From PNAI01 sp035574295 (GTDB lineage Bacteria; Pseudomonadota; Alphaproteobacteria; Rhizobiales; Xanthobacteraceae), in contig DATLYX010000013.1 in assembly GCA_035574295.1 (NCBI GenBank), forward strand, positions 58,562 to 122,561: a DNA stretch of 64,000 nucleotides. Reading direction: 5' to 3'. Shown piece after piece: positions 40,105-49,267 of the stretch; the stretch's first letter is position 1; each line of letters opens with the position of its first letter. Below the pieces are notes generated by a model. The model had not been told where the DNA came from. It made no database searches and worked only from the letters and a program-made list of their open reading frames with translations. The translations under genes and the position numbers were made by a program.

Positions 40105-40181
40105 TGGCGCGCCCGGAAGGATTCGAACCTCCGACCCCCAGATTCGTAGTCTGGTGCTCTATCCAGCTGAGCTACGGGCGC
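40105..40181 (-). tRNA. tRNA-Arg (anticodon ACG)
   Basis: The minus strand gives a full 77-base cloverleaf: acceptor GCGCCCG pairing with CGGGCGC, D-arm GCTC..GAGC, anticodon arm CCAGA CTACGAA TCTGG, T-arm GGAGG TTCGAAT CCTTC (one G-T pair) and an encoded CCA. The ACG anticodon is the arginine tRNA that is edited to ICG and reads CGU, CGC and CGA. tRNA-Arg genes are common integration sites, which fits the decayed element close by. Confidence 0.97.
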
Positions 40182-40226
40182 CCGGCGCTGCACGCGGTGA
40201 GGGCCGCAACGCAGAACGCGGGCATA

Positions 40227-40253
40227 GCTATAGGCTTCACCCGGCATTGACAA
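40227..40253 (-). promoter_or_regulatory. Candidate promoter of tRNA-Arg
   Basis: On the minus strand TTGTCA (40253-40248) and TATAGC (40232-40227) stand 15 bases apart, 46 bases before the tRNA 5' end. The spacing is short for sigma-70; an overlapping TAGCTA would give 17. It is the only good match ahead of the tRNA. Confidence 0.4.
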
Positions 40254-40272
40254 GGCGGACGCTCGGGCCCCC

Positions 40273-41754
40273 TCAAGCGCGCGCCCGCGTTCCGCGATGG
40301 GCGCTGAGGTCGATGGCGCGGTCAGGGATAGTGAGATGGAAGGTCGCCCCGATGGTGCCCTCCACAAGACGGAGGTCGCCGCCGTGGGCGCGCACCAGTT
40401 CCGCGGCAATGGCAAGCCCAAGACCCGTGCCGCCGCTGCGGGTCGACCCCTGGAACGCCTCGAACAGATGCTCGCGCGCCTTGGGCGACAGGCCAGGGCC
40501 GGTATCGGAGACCTCGATCACTACCACGGCGCCTTCGCGGCGGCCGGTAATGCGGATCTGATCGCGGATCGGATCGTTGGGCGCGCGGGTCTCCAGCGCC
40601 TGCAACGCATTGCGCGTCAGATTGAGCAGCACGCGGAACAACTGGTCGTAGTCCGCATCGACGACGAGACCGCGCTCGACCGCGACGATCCAGCCGATGC
40701 GTGCATCCGATACGAGGCCGAGCGTCTCGCGCACCTCCTTGAGCAGAGGTTCCAATTCGATCGGCTTGCGGTCCGGCTGCCGCTCCTGAGCGCGGCCGTA
40801 GGAAAGCGTGGATTCGCAGAATGCAATGGCGCGTTCCAGCGCGTTCATCAATTTGGGCGCGAAGCGCTGCACCCGCGGGTCGGGCAGACTGGTGAGGCCC
40901 TCTGAGAACAGGCGCGCCGAGGCCAAAAGGTTGCGGAGGTCGTGATTGATCTTGGAGACCGCAAGCCCGAGCGCCGCCAATCGGCTTTTCTGTTGCAGCA
41001 TGGAGGCCAAATCGCGCTGCATGGCGCTGAGTTCCCGCTCGGCCAGTCCGATCTCGTCGCGGCGGCCGCTCACCGCAATGACTCGGGCAGGGTTTTCCGG
41101 ACTCTCGCGGAACGCCACCATGTTGGCGGTAATCCGGCGCATGGGGCGGACAAACAGGAAGTTGAGGGCGAAATAGACCAGCATTCCGGTAATGCCGGAA
41201 ATCAGGAACGCCACCGCCATGACGTAGGCGGAAAAGTCGAACAGCGCCTTCCGAAGCGGGCCCTCTTCGAGCACGATTTCAATGAACTCGCCGCCCATGG
41301 GCGCAGGACCGACGGCGCGAATCAGATCTTTGTCCTTGCGCAGGAACATGGTGTCGAAGGCGCCGACGATCGCCTCAAGGGCGGAGACGTCGCGCAAGTC
41401 GACGTCCTGGTGAATTGTCGTCGGCGTTTCGGTCACCGCCAGCAGGCGCCGCTGCTGCCCGAGCTTCATCACCATGACCTTGGCGCCCACGCTGTCCAGG
41501 ATTTGCCGGCGCAGATTTTCGGGCAGGCTCTCGGGCGTCCGTGCCGGCGCGGCGTCAAGCACCAGGGCCGCTACGTAGGCGGCGGCGTGCCGGTCGTTGA
41601 GCCAGTTGATCCGGTAGTTGGCGACCGCAGGCACATAGATGAGCACCGCCGCGATCATCACGAACAGAATCGTGAGTCCGAGCAGCTTGGCCGACAGGCC
41701 GAAACGCGGCTCACGCGCGTTAGCGTTTCGTGGTGCCGGTGCCATTTCCGTCAT
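40273..41754 (-). CDS. Orphan sensor histidine kinase
   Basis: A 493-residue membrane sensor kinase. Two membrane segments (about 24-46 and 186-210) enclose a periplasmic sensor of about 135 residues. A HAMP-like linker follows (VRPMRRITANMVAFRESP), then the H-box SKINHDLRNLL with His271, N-box in LLNLTRNALQAL, and G-boxes EVSDTGPGLS and GGTGLGLAIAAELVRAHGG. No response regulator gene is next to it, so its partner is elsewhere. The signal is unknown. It is divergent from rpmH. Confidence 0.93.
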   Translation of the reverse strand: MTEMAPAPRNANAREPRFGLSAKLLGLTILFVMIAAVLIYVPAVANYRINWLNDRHAAAYVAALVLDAAPARTPESLPENLRRQILDSVGAKVMVMKLGQQRRLLAVTETPTTIHQDVDLRDVSALEAIVGAFDTMFLRKDKDLIRAVGPAPMGGEFIEIVLEEGPLRKALFDFSAYVMAVAFLISGITGMLVYFALNFLFVRPMRRITANMVAFRESPENPARVIAVSGRRDEIGLAERELSAMQRDLASMLQQKSRLAALGLAVSKINHDLRNLLASARLFSEGLTSLPDPRVQRFAPKLMNALERAIAFCESTLSYGRAQERQPDRKPIELEPLLKEVRETLGLVSDARIGWIVAVERGLVVDADYDQLFRVLLNLTRNALQALETRAPNDPIRDQIRITGRREGAVVVIEVSDTGPGLSPKAREHLFEAFQGSTRSGGTGLGLAIAAELVRAHGGDLRLVEGTIGATFHLTIPDRAIDLSAHRGTRARA

Positions 41755-41960
41755 GCGTCAACCCCAAAGAGCGGGCATTTAAGGTGCCGGTATAGATTAC
41801 CACGATGTGGTCAAAAGTACGGAAATGGATTGATGCCGCCTTGCGCGGCACCGCAGGTCCCGCAGCCGGCGGCGCGGTTGGTTCGCACTCCGTGCGCCGT
41901 GCCGCCAATACCCTGTTTTCCGAAGCAAATTCGACCGGACCGCGGCACGGCGCGGTCGCA

Positions 41961-41989
41961 TTGACGACCCTGGGGGGCTCCCTTATAAG
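41961..41989 (+). promoter_or_regulatory. Sigma-70 promoter of the rpmH-rnpA operon
   Basis: TTGACG (41961-41966) and TATAAG (41984-41989) are separated by exactly 17 bases, close to the sigma-70 consensus. The start of transcription would be about 110 bases before rpmH. The rest of the 351-base gap between the histidine kinase and rpmH shows no gene. Confidence 0.7.
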
Positions 41990-42105
41990 CCCGCGAAACG
42001 CAAAGCCCCGTCAGCGCGACGCAAATCGCGCGACTCAAGATTGAAGCGTGCGGCACCGGGTAAGACAGCCTCAGGCCCGCCGCCGCGCCAAGCGGAGAGA
42101 TTCCC

Positions 42106-42240
42106 GTGAAGCGGACCTATCAACCAAGCAGACTGGTGCGCAAACGACGCCACGGCTTTCGCGCCCGCATGGCGACCAAAGGCGGTCGGAGGGTGATTGC
42201 CGCCAGGCGCGCGCGCGGGCGCAAGCGGCTCAGCGCGTGA
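42106..42240 (+). CDS. rpmH: 50S ribosomal protein L34
   Basis: A 44-residue ribosomal protein L34: KRTYQPSRLVRKRRHGFRAR followed by a Gly/Arg/Lys-rich tail. It starts with a GTG at 42106 preceded by CGGAGAG. It is first in the usual rpmH-rnpA-yidC arrangement; its stop overlaps a possible GTG of rnpA. Confidence 0.97.
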   Translation: MKRTYQPSRLVRKRRHGFRARMATKGGRRVIAARRARGRKRLSA

Positions 42241-42266
42241 ATTTGGCGCGGCGGCCCGCGTCGTCC

Positions 42267-42614
42267 ATGGAAAGGCTGCGGCATCGGGCACAGTTTCTCG
42301 CTGCGGCAGCCGGCACCACCGCTCCGGGGGCGGCATTCGTGTTACAAGCTCATGATCGACGGGACGATGGACCGCCGCGGGTGGGCTTTACGGTGTCGCG
42401 CAAGGTGGGCAGCGCGGTCGAGCGTAATCGAGTCCGCCGGAGGCTGAAGGCGATCGCGCGCGCGGGGCAGGCGGCGCTGCGGCCGGGCCATGATTATGTT
42501 CTGGTCGGCCGACGGGCGGCGCTCGATCTTCCGTTCGAGCGATTGGCGGCGGAACTGGATCGGGCGTTGCGGCGAATTCACGGGGCGCGCGCAGGCAAGG
42601 CGCGGCAGGAGTGA
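42267..42614 (+). CDS. rnpA: Ribonuclease P protein component
   Basis: The small basic protein subunit of RNase P, which with the catalytic RNA trims tRNA 5' leaders. It is 115 residues from the ATG at 42267 (MERLRHRAQFLAAAAG, the usual opening in this group) and includes RVGFTVSRKVGSAVERNRVRRRLK with the RNR signature. A GTG at 42237 would add ten residues and overlap the rpmH stop. yidC follows after 60 bases; no yidD gene is present between them. Confidence 0.95.
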   Translation: MERLRHRAQFLAAAAGTTAPGAAFVLQAHDRRDDGPPRVGFTVSRKVGSAVERNRVRRRLKAIARAGQAALRPGHDYVLVGRRAALDLPFERLAAELDRALRRIHGARAGKARQE

Positions 42615-42674
42615 GCAGGGTTCTCGCGCCGGCGGCGCTCCGCCACGGACCCGTTTGGCGATCAGGGCTTTGAA

Positions 42675-44513
42675 ATGCAGCAAGACCAAAAAAATACCAT
42701 TCTCGCCATCGTGCTGTCGGCCCTGGTGCTGGTGGCTTGGCAATATTTTGTGGGCTGGCCGCAGATGGAAAAGCAGCGGCTTGAGGCGCAACAGAAAGCC
42801 CAGCAACAACAACAGCAGCAGCAAGCTCCCGGACAACCAGGCCAGGTGCCGCAACCCTCGCAAACCGGGACGGGACCGCAGCTCCCCGGCCAGACCGGCG
42901 CACCGACGGCCGGCCAGCAGATGAGCCGTGCGGCGGCAATCGCGGACACAGGTCCGCGCATCAGGATCGAGACTGCGAAGCTGCAAGGTTCGATCGCATT
43001 GAAAGGGGGCCGGATCGACGATCTGGCGCTGGTGCAATATCGGGAGACGGTGGATCCCAGGTCACCGGCTATCATTCTGCTGTCGCCCTCCGGCAGTCCG
43101 CATCCGTTCTATGCGGAATTCGGCTGGGTCGCCGCGACCGGAAGCAATGTGAAAGTGCCGACGGCCGAGACGGTGTGGCGCCAGGAGGGCGCCGGCACGC
43201 TCGGCGTGGGCCAGCCGGTGAGGCTCGTGTGGGACAACGGTGAAGGGCTCGAATTCCGCCGCACGATTGCGGTGGACGAGAACTATATGTTCACCATCCA
43301 AGACCAGGTGACAAATAAGAGCGCAGCGCCAGTATCGCTCTATCCCTACGCGCTGATCTCGCGCCACGGCACCCCGGAGACGCTCGGCTATTTCATCCTG
43401 CACGAAGGCCTGGTCGGCGTGATCGACGACCGGCTCCAGGAATTCACCTATTCGGATGTCGAAAAGAAAAAGATCATAACCTTCAACAAGACGTCGAATG
43501 CCTGGCTCGGAATCACCGACAAATATTGGGCCGCCACCCTGATCCCCGATCCGAAGGCGAAAATCGACGCCCGCTTCATGGCGACCAACGTCGGCACCCT
43601 GAAGACCTATCAGAGCGACTATCTCGGCGAGGGGCAGACGATTGCGCCCGGCGCCACAGCGACAACCGGCACGCGGCTGTTCGCCGGCGCCAAGGAGGTG
43701 GCCATCGTCGACGGTTACGAGAAGCAGTACAACATCAACAAGTTCGAGCTGCTGATCGACTGGGGCTGGTTCTATTTCGTCACCAAACCCATGTTCTGGG
43801 CGATCGACCTGTTGTTTCGCTGGCTCGGCAATTTCGGCCTCGCGATTCTTGCCGTCACGGTGATCATCAAGATCATCTTCTTCCCGCTCGCCAACAAATC
43901 ATATGCCTCGATGGCGAAAATGAAAGCGGTGCAGCCGCAGATGATGGCGATCCGCGAGCGGTACCCGGACGACAAGGTGAAACAGCAGCAGGAGCTGATG
44001 GAGCTCTACAAGAGGGAGAAGATCAACCCGGTGGCCGGCTGTCTGCCGATTCTCATCCAAATCCCGGTGTTTTTCGCCCTCTACAAGGTGCTGTTCATCA
44101 CCATCGAGATGCGCCACGCGCCGTTCTACGGCTGGATCAAGGATCTCTCGGCGCCGGATCCGACCAATATCTTCAACCTGTTCGGCCTCATTCCCTGGGA
44201 TCCGACGGTGATCCCGCTGTTGGGGCCGTTCCTGCACATCGGTATCTGGCCGCTGGTCATGGGGGTGACCATGTGGGTGCAGATGAAGCTCAATCCCCCG
44301 CCGCCCGACCCGACGCAGAAGATGCTGTTCGACTGGATGCCCGTGCTCTTCACCTTCATGCTGGCGTCGTTCTCGGCCGGGCTCGTGATCTACTGGGCGT
44401 GGAACAATTTCCTTTCGATCATCCAGCAAAGCGTGATCATGCGCAAACACGGCGCCAAGATTGAGCTCTGGGACAATCTCAAGGAGATGGTCACCCGCAA
44501 GAAAACGACTTGA
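42675..44513 (+). CDS. yidC: Membrane protein insertase YidC
   Basis: A 612-residue inner-membrane insertase working alone or with SecYEG. The N-terminal anchor is ILAIVLSALVLVAWQYFVGWPQM, followed by a Gln-rich linker (about 38-56) and a large periplasmic beta domain (about 95-350). The conserved C-terminal five-helix core begins WGWFYFVTKPMFWAIDLL and has the cytoplasmic coiled hairpin KMKAVQPQMMAIRERYPDDKVKQQQELMELYKREKINPVAGCLP, and ends LSIIQQSVIMRKHG. Length and layout are those of Gram-negative YidC. Confidence 0.98.
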   Translation: MQQDQKNTILAIVLSALVLVAWQYFVGWPQMEKQRLEAQQKAQQQQQQQQAPGQPGQVPQPSQTGTGPQLPGQTGAPTAGQQMSRAAAIADTGPRIRIETAKLQGSIALKGGRIDDLALVQYRETVDPRSPAIILLSPSGSPHPFYAEFGWVAATGSNVKVPTAETVWRQEGAGTLGVGQPVRLVWDNGEGLEFRRTIAVDENYMFTIQDQVTNKSAAPVSLYPYALISRHGTPETLGYFILHEGLVGVIDDRLQEFTYSDVEKKKIITFNKTSNAWLGITDKYWAATLIPDPKAKIDARFMATNVGTLKTYQSDYLGEGQTIAPGATATTGTRLFAGAKEVAIVDGYEKQYNINKFELLIDWGWFYFVTKPMFWAIDLLFRWLGNFGLAILAVTVIIKIIFFPLANKSYASMAKMKAVQPQMMAIRERYPDDKVKQQQELMELYKREKINPVAGCLPILIQIPVFFALYKVLFITIEMRHAPFYGWIKDLSAPDPTNIFNLFGLIPWDPTVIPLLGPFLHIGIWPLVMGVTMWVQMKLNPPPPDPTQKMLFDWMPVLFTFMLASFSAGLVIYWAWNNFLSIIQQSVIMRKHGAKIELWDNLKEMVTRKKTT

Positions 44514-44522
44514 GCCCGCCGC

Positions 44523-45038
44523 TCAAGCTGGCGGCGTGCCCATGAAGTCGCGCTTGCCGATCTCCACGCCGCAGAGCCGGATGATGTCGTAGGCCGTGGT
44601 GGTGTGGAAAAAGAAATTCGGCAAGCTGTTGCCCAGCAACAGGCCCTGCCCCTTGAACTGGCGCGTCGTGCCGTTCGGGAAGGTGATGGTGATGTCCTTC
44701 TCCTCTGTGCCGTCGATATCGCCGGGCTTGAACCCCTTCAGATACTCGATCGCCTTGGCGATTCGATCCTTCAATTGAGCGAAGGTGGTTTCGTCGTTGG
44801 CGAACTTGGGCGGCTCTTTGCCGGAGAGCCGCGCCGCGGCGTTGCAGGCGTGGTCGGTGGCGGCGCGCACCTGGCGGACCAGTGGAAACATGTCGGGCGC
44901 AAGCCGCATGTTCAGGAAGTCGGCCTCGTTCATCTTGCGCGCGGCGGCGTGGGCCGCCGCCTTGTCGAGAACGCTGGAAAGGCCGTTCAGATGCTGCATG
45001 AAAACCGGAATGGAGACCGTGTACATCGAGACTGGCAT
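44523..45038 (-). CDS. DUF1993 family protein
   Basis: A 171-residue protein of the DUF1993 family, helical, with an N-terminal MYTVSIPVFMQHLNGLSSVLDKAAAHA, central QVRAATDHACNAAARLSGKEPP and the C-terminal NFFFHTTTAYDIIRLCGVEIGKRDF. It belongs to the DinB/YfiT-like four-helix superfamily, but no function is known. It breaks the yidC-yihA gene order and is read against it. Its ATG shares the palindrome CATG with the proposed yihA start, so the two genes diverge from overlapping start codons. Confidence 0.88.
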   Translation of the reverse strand: MPVSMYTVSIPVFMQHLNGLSSVLDKAAAHAAARKMNEADFLNMRLAPDMFPLVRQVRAATDHACNAAARLSGKEPPKFANDETTFAQLKDRIAKAIEYLKGFKPGDIDGTEEKDITITFPNGTTRQFKGQGLLLGNSLPNFFFHTTTAYDIIRLCGVEIGKRDFMGTPPA

Positions 45039-45747
45039 GGTAGCTTTCCCGTCGGATGACAGCGTTGAGAAGCAAGCCTATAGCCTAACCGCCGTGGTCA
45101 TTGCATCTGATTTTTCCGCTGCTGAGATTGAGGCCGGGCGCCGGCTGTTCGCGCGCGAATGGCGATTTTTGTCGGCGGCGAATTCCGTGGCGACGCTGCC
45201 GGCGATGCGCGGCCTCGAGGTCGCCTTCGCCGGCCGTTCCAACGTCGGCAAATCGAGCCTTATCAACGCGCTGACCGGCCGCAAGGCGCTGGCGCGCACC
45301 TCCCACACGCCCGGCCGCACACAGGAGCTGTTGTTCTTCCGTGCGGACGCGCCGCTGACGCTGGTCGACATGCCGGGGTATGGCTATGCGGCAGCGCCGA
45401 AGCAGAAGGTCAAGGCATGGACGGCGCTGATCGAAGACTACTTGCGCGGGCGCGCCAACCTCGCGCGCGTCTATCTGTTGGTCGATGCGCGGCACGGTTT
45501 GAAAGATACCGATGCACCGGTGCTCGATGCGCTCGGGCAGGCCGCAGTCAGCCACCAAATCGTGCTGACGAAGGCCGATGCCGTGAACCCGGCCGCACTC
45601 GCGGCCTGCATCGCCGCGGTGCGCGCGATGATCGCGCGCCGTCCGGCCGCCTATCCGTACGTGATCGCCACCTCGGCGCGGCGCGGCAGCGGCATTGCCG
45701 AATTGCGCGCCGCGATCGCCCGCCTGGTCGCCGAACGCTCACCGTGA
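45037..45747 (+). CDS. yihA: Ribosome biogenesis GTPase YihA/EngB
   Basis: A GTPase needed for large-subunit ribosome assembly, 236 residues from the ATG at 45037. G1 is AFAGRSNVGKSSLI, G2/switch I is in RTSHTPGRTQELLFF, G3 is LVDMPGYGYA, G4 is LTKAD and G5 SARRGSG. The 5' end is uncertain: ATG 45037 has only a weak ribosome site and overlaps the DUF1993 start; a GTG at 45094 lies nearer the conserved part. The 3' end overlaps the convergent membrane protein gene by nine bases. Confidence 0.95.
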   Translation: MVAFPSDDSVEKQAYSLTAVVIASDFSAAEIEAGRRLFAREWRFLSAANSVATLPAMRGLEVAFAGRSNVGKSSLINALTGRKALARTSHTPGRTQELLFFRADAPLTLVDMPGYGYAAAPKQKVKAWTALIEDYLRGRANLARVYLLVDARHGLKDTDAPVLDALGQAAVSHQIVLTKADAVNPAALAACIAAVRAMIARRPAAYPYVIATSARRGSGIAELRAAIARLVAERSP

Positions 45748-47379
45748 CTCATCAGCTCGCGCATCCCGCTTGGGCTTGATGACCTCGTAGAGTTGAAAAT
45801 GGGGGCCGTCGAAGAGCGGCTTGAGATCTTTCGGATCCGGGTTCGGGCCGTTCGTGGTGAACAGGATATAGACGTAGTCGTAATTGCGCGACCAGCGCGT
45901 GAAGAAATAGGGCACGTCGCGGTCCGCCGCCTCCAGAAAGTAGGGCAGCGAGGGCGGGAGGCGATCCTCGGTCTCCACGTACTTCCGAAACTCATCGCGC
46001 ACATGCAGGATCTGCTTGCCGCTCACCGTGAAGGTAGTGCTCACGAGCGCCGATCGCTCGATGGTTGCGAGCGAGGCCGCATGCATGAGCTCGAAATCGC
46101 TGACGTCCGTGCCGCTCGACCGGTCGCCATGGACCACGAGCACACGCGCGCCGCGTTTGAGCAGCATCACGGAGCGATGGAACGCTTCGGAGACCAACTC
46201 CAAGCGATCCCAAACCACCTGGACTTCGGCGATGCGGATTGCCAAAAGCGCAACGACGAGCCCCGCAAAGACCCGCCGCACCAAGAGCTGGCTAAAATCC
46301 GCGCGAAAGCAGGCGATCAGCACGAAGGCGAGCGCGATGGGTAACCGCTGGTCGGCAAGATGCGCCGCGAAAATTGCGCGCGGCATGGCGAGGTAAACGA
46401 GTCCGCCGGCGACGAGGATGAACCATCCCGCGGGATGAAAATGCAGAATCTGCCGGCGACAGGCCCATACCGCGGCGGCCACCGTGCAACCCACAAGGAT
46501 GACCGCCACGACGGTGTAATAGACCGACACCGCCAGTGAAAGCCCCTCTAGCTTGCCTTCGGCCATCCAGTAGTAGTCATTGACGGCTCGCAGCGTCGGG
46601 CTTGCGCCCAGCAGCGCCAGCACCGGCAGGAAAGGCAGGCCGGCGGCGAAGAACCCGATGAGCCGCTTGCCGAGCGGCTCGGCGCGTCGCACGTGCAACA
46701 GATGCAGCTCATAGGCCAGCACCAAGAGACCATAGATGCCGACGACATAAAGGTGGCAGAAGAACAGCGCCACCGAAAAGGCAGTCGACACCGAAAGTCG
46801 CAGCGGCCAATGTTGTTCACGACACGCGACCCAGGCCGCAAACGCCCAGAGAACGAGGCCGACGCCGAAGATGTAGTTCATCACCCCGACGAGCAGCACC
46901 CCGTTGTAGAGCAACGGAGAGGCAATGAGCGGTAGCGCCGACCAGCGACCATGGAGCGCGCGATTGAGCGCCAGCGTGCCGGAGAGAATGAGAACGAAGG
47001 CCGTGAGCGTGAAAACCTGTCCGGCCCTGTACACATCCATGAACGGCAGCAGGACCAACATGAACAGGTCGATCATCAAATTCGGCAACACCTGCCACTT
47101 GGTGTAGTAGTAGCGGGCAAAATAGGGATCGGTGTCGATGTGATTGACGATGAAGCCGCGCCCCAGATGGTTGATGTAGTCGGACAGTGGCGGCAAGGTG
47201 TGAGTGACCACCGGGATCGCGGCTATCCCGATCACTACGAGAAAGAATAGGGCGATGGACGAACGGCTGAAATCGCCGAAGCCGTGGACACCCGCCCCTG
47301 CGCGAGTCTCAGGCCCATGCATGCAGTCGATCCGCGGGAAGGTTCGATCCTCCCGCGGCCCCCAAAGGTCCCCGCGCAT
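45739..47379 (-). CDS. Polytopic membrane protein of unknown function
   Basis: A 546-residue protein with about ten hydrophobic segments between residues 40 and 390 (for example SIALFFLVVIGIAAIPVV, LMIDLFMLVLLPFMDVY, ILVGCTVAAAVWACR and LPIALAFVLIACF) and a soluble C-terminal domain of about 150 residues (MLLKRGARVLVVHGDRSS to the end). The loop after the first segment (THTLPPLSDYINHLGRGFIV) recalls glycosyltransferase-C-like membrane proteins, but I cannot name a family. ATG 47379 has AGGA just upstream; ATG 47322 is an alternative start. It interrupts the yihA-argB order and is read against it. Confidence 0.8.
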   Translation of the reverse strand: MRGDLWGPREDRTFPRIDCMHGPETRAGAGVHGFGDFSRSSIALFFLVVIGIAAIPVVTHTLPPLSDYINHLGRGFIVNHIDTDPYFARYYYTKWQVLPNLMIDLFMLVLLPFMDVYRAGQVFTLTAFVLILSGTLALNRALHGRWSALPLIASPLLYNGVLLVGVMNYIFGVGLVLWAFAAWVACREQHWPLRLSVSTAFSVALFFCHLYVVGIYGLLVLAYELHLLHVRRAEPLGKRLIGFFAAGLPFLPVLALLGASPTLRAVNDYYWMAEGKLEGLSLAVSVYYTVVAVILVGCTVAAAVWACRRQILHFHPAGWFILVAGGLVYLAMPRAIFAAHLADQRLPIALAFVLIACFRADFSQLLVRRVFAGLVVALLAIRIAEVQVVWDRLELVSEAFHRSVMLLKRGARVLVVHGDRSSGTDVSDFELMHAASLATIERSALVSTTFTVSGKQILHVRDEFRKYVETEDRLPPSLPYFLEAADRDVPYFFTRWSRNYDYVYILFTTNGPNPDPKDLKPLFDGPHFQLYEVIKPKRDARADESR

Positions 47380-47450
47380 ATTCCTGCCCCTTCCGCGCGG
47401 TCGGATAAATCAGCTAAAAGGTCGCGGCAGCCCATTCACCGCACCGCACC

Positions 47451-48335
47451 ATGGCCGTCTCACCCCACGAAATCGCGCATATCCTCTCGGAAGCCCTGCC
47501 CTACATGCAGCGCTACGACGAGGCCACCGTAGTGATCAAATATGGCGGACACGCCATGGGCGACGAGGAGGTGGCGCGCGCCTTCGCCCGCGACGTGGTG
47601 CTCCTGGAACAGGCCGGGGTCAAGCCGGTGGTTGTGCACGGCGGCGGACCGCAGATCGAGGCCATGCTCAAGAAGGCCGGCGTGAAGTCGCAATTCGCCG
47701 CCGGCCTGCGCATCACCGATGCCCAGACGCTCGAAGTGGTCGAGATGGTGCTCGCAGGCTCGATCAACAAGCAGATCGTGGGCTACATCAATGCCGCCGG
47801 CGGCAAGGCCGTCGGGCTCTGCGGCAAGGACGGCAACATGGTGGTGGCGCGCAAGGTCACCCGCAAAGTCGTCGACCCGGATTCCAATATCGAAAAGGTG
47901 GTGGACCTCGGCTTCGTCGGCGAGCCGGAGAAGGTGGATGTCACGGTGCTCACCCAGATTCTGGGCCGCGACATCATTCCGGTGCTGGCGCCGGTGGCGA
48001 GCGCCGCCGACGGCGGTACTTTCAACGTCAATGCAGATACCTTTGCCGGCGCGATCGCGGGCGCGCTGAAGGCCAAGCGGTTTCTTCTGCTGACCGACGT
48101 GCCGGGCGTTCTGGATAGAAACAAGAAGCTGATCGAAAAACTTTCGGTCGCCGAGGTTCGGCGCCTGATCGCGGACGGCACCATCTCAGGCGGCATGATC
48201 CCGAAGGTGGAAACCTGCATTTATGCAATCGAACAGGGGGTCGAAGGCGTGGTCATCCTCGACGGCAAGGTGCAGCACGCCGTATTGCTCGAACTGCTGA
48301 CCGACCACGGCGCCGGAACGCTGATCCACCGATAG
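47451..48335 (+). CDS. argB: Acetylglutamate kinase
   Basis: The second enzyme of arginine synthesis, phosphorylating N-acetyl-L-glutamate with ATP. It has 294 residues, normal length. Seen are VVIKYGGHAMGDE (lysine and glycine loop for ATP phosphates), PVVVHGGGPQI for substrate binding, KVDVTVLTQILGRDIIPVLAPVA, NVNADTFAGAIAGALKAKRFLLLTDVPGV and GGMIPKVETC. A putative N-terminal helix precedes the core, as in hexameric arginine-sensitive forms. The DMT transporter gene starts 4 bases after its stop. Confidence 0.98.
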   Translation: MAVSPHEIAHILSEALPYMQRYDEATVVIKYGGHAMGDEEVARAFARDVVLLEQAGVKPVVVHGGGPQIEAMLKKAGVKSQFAAGLRITDAQTLEVVEMVLAGSINKQIVGYINAAGGKAVGLCGKDGNMVVARKVTRKVVDPDSNIEKVVDLGFVGEPEKVDVTVLTQILGRDIIPVLAPVASAADGGTFNVNADTFAGAIAGALKAKRFLLLTDVPGVLDRNKKLIEKLSVAEVRRLIADGTISGGMIPKVETCIYAIEQGVEGVVILDGKVQHAVLLELLTDHGAGTLIHR

Positions 48336-48339
48336 CCCG

Positions 48340-49212
48340 ATGGATCCGGCACGCGCGCGCGAGCGCCTCTACGACATCGGACCCGGTGTTATTGCGGCGA
48401 CGGCATTCGCCATCACCGACGTGCTGACCAAGTTCGTCTTTGCGGCGGGAACCGATGTGCTGACATTGTCGTTGTTCCGCGGCTTTGTCGGGCTCGCCAT
48501 CATGTACGCCTATTTGCGCGTCGGGCCGCCGCCGCAGCCGCAAACGGCGCAGACGCGCTGGATCCAGCTCGGCCTCGGCATCCTGTTCGCGGGCATCGTC
48601 TTCGGGATTTTCAAGGCACTGGAGCTCGTCCCGGTCTCGATCGCGATCCTCACCTATTTCGCCTATCCGCTGCTCACCGGAATCGCGGGCGCGGCGCTGG
48701 GAATCGACCGGCTGACCTGGCGCGGCGCCGCCGCCGCTGTGGCGGCGTTCTTCGGACTCGTGCTGACGATCAGGGCGCATCCGGAGGACATCGCCGTCGC
48801 CGGGGTTGCGTTCGCCCTGTTCGCCGCGGGTTGCCGCGTGGCGGTCCTGCTCATTGCACGCGCCAAACTCAACGACGCCGATCCGCGGTTGACGACCTGG
48901 AATTCGCTGGTGTCGTCCACGGTCATATTTTCCGTCGCCGCGCTCGTAACGCTGAATTGGAAAAACCCCGAAACCGCGTTCGGGTGGGCGGCGCTCATCA
49001 CGGTCAGCGTCTGCACGGCCATAGCCACGTTGACGATTTTCATTTCCACCGCGCGCATCGGTCCGTTTCGCACCGCCTTGATCATGAACCTCGAACCGCT
49101 GCTGGCGACGTTGCTGAGCGTGCCGGTGTTGGGCGAGACCATGACACCGATCCAGGCCCTGGGCGGCGCTATCATGTTGGCGGCGTTGGTTGCCTTTCAG
49201 TTGCGACGCTGA
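48340..49212 (+). CDS. EamA/DMT-superfamily transporter
   Basis: A 290-residue protein with ten hydrophobic segments in two EamA halves, the second beginning about residue 150 (PEDIAVAGVAFALFAAGCRVAV). Typical motifs include PVSIAILTYFAYPLLTGIAG in the first half and ALIMNLEPLLATLLSVPVLGETMTPIQALGGAIMLAALV at the end, which match the E-P-x-x-A signature of this family. These proteins export amino acids or other metabolites. It is joined to argB by a 4-base gap and probably transcribed with it, but an arginine-related role is only a guess. Confidence 0.9.
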   Translation: MDPARARERLYDIGPGVIAATAFAITDVLTKFVFAAGTDVLTLSLFRGFVGLAIMYAYLRVGPPPQPQTAQTRWIQLGLGILFAGIVFGIFKALELVPVSIAILTYFAYPLLTGIAGAALGIDRLTWRGAAAAVAAFFGLVLTIRAHPEDIAVAGVAFALFAAGCRVAVLLIARAKLNDADPRLTTWNSLVSSTVIFSVAALVTLNWKNPETAFGWAALITVSVCTAIATLTIFISTARIGPFRTALIMNLEPLLATLLSVPVLGETMTPIQALGGAIMLAALVAFQLRR

Positions 49213-49267
49213 GTCTTATGCGAGCGCGCCGTTTGGTGTATAACTCCGCAAAGGGTGGAGGGGCCCG

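Noticed and set aside
42780..42840. CAA/CAG-rich tract in yidC, considered as an unstable microsatellite
   Set aside because: A Gln-rich linker between the first membrane segment and the periplasmic domain is common in YidC proteins, and the codons are mixed.
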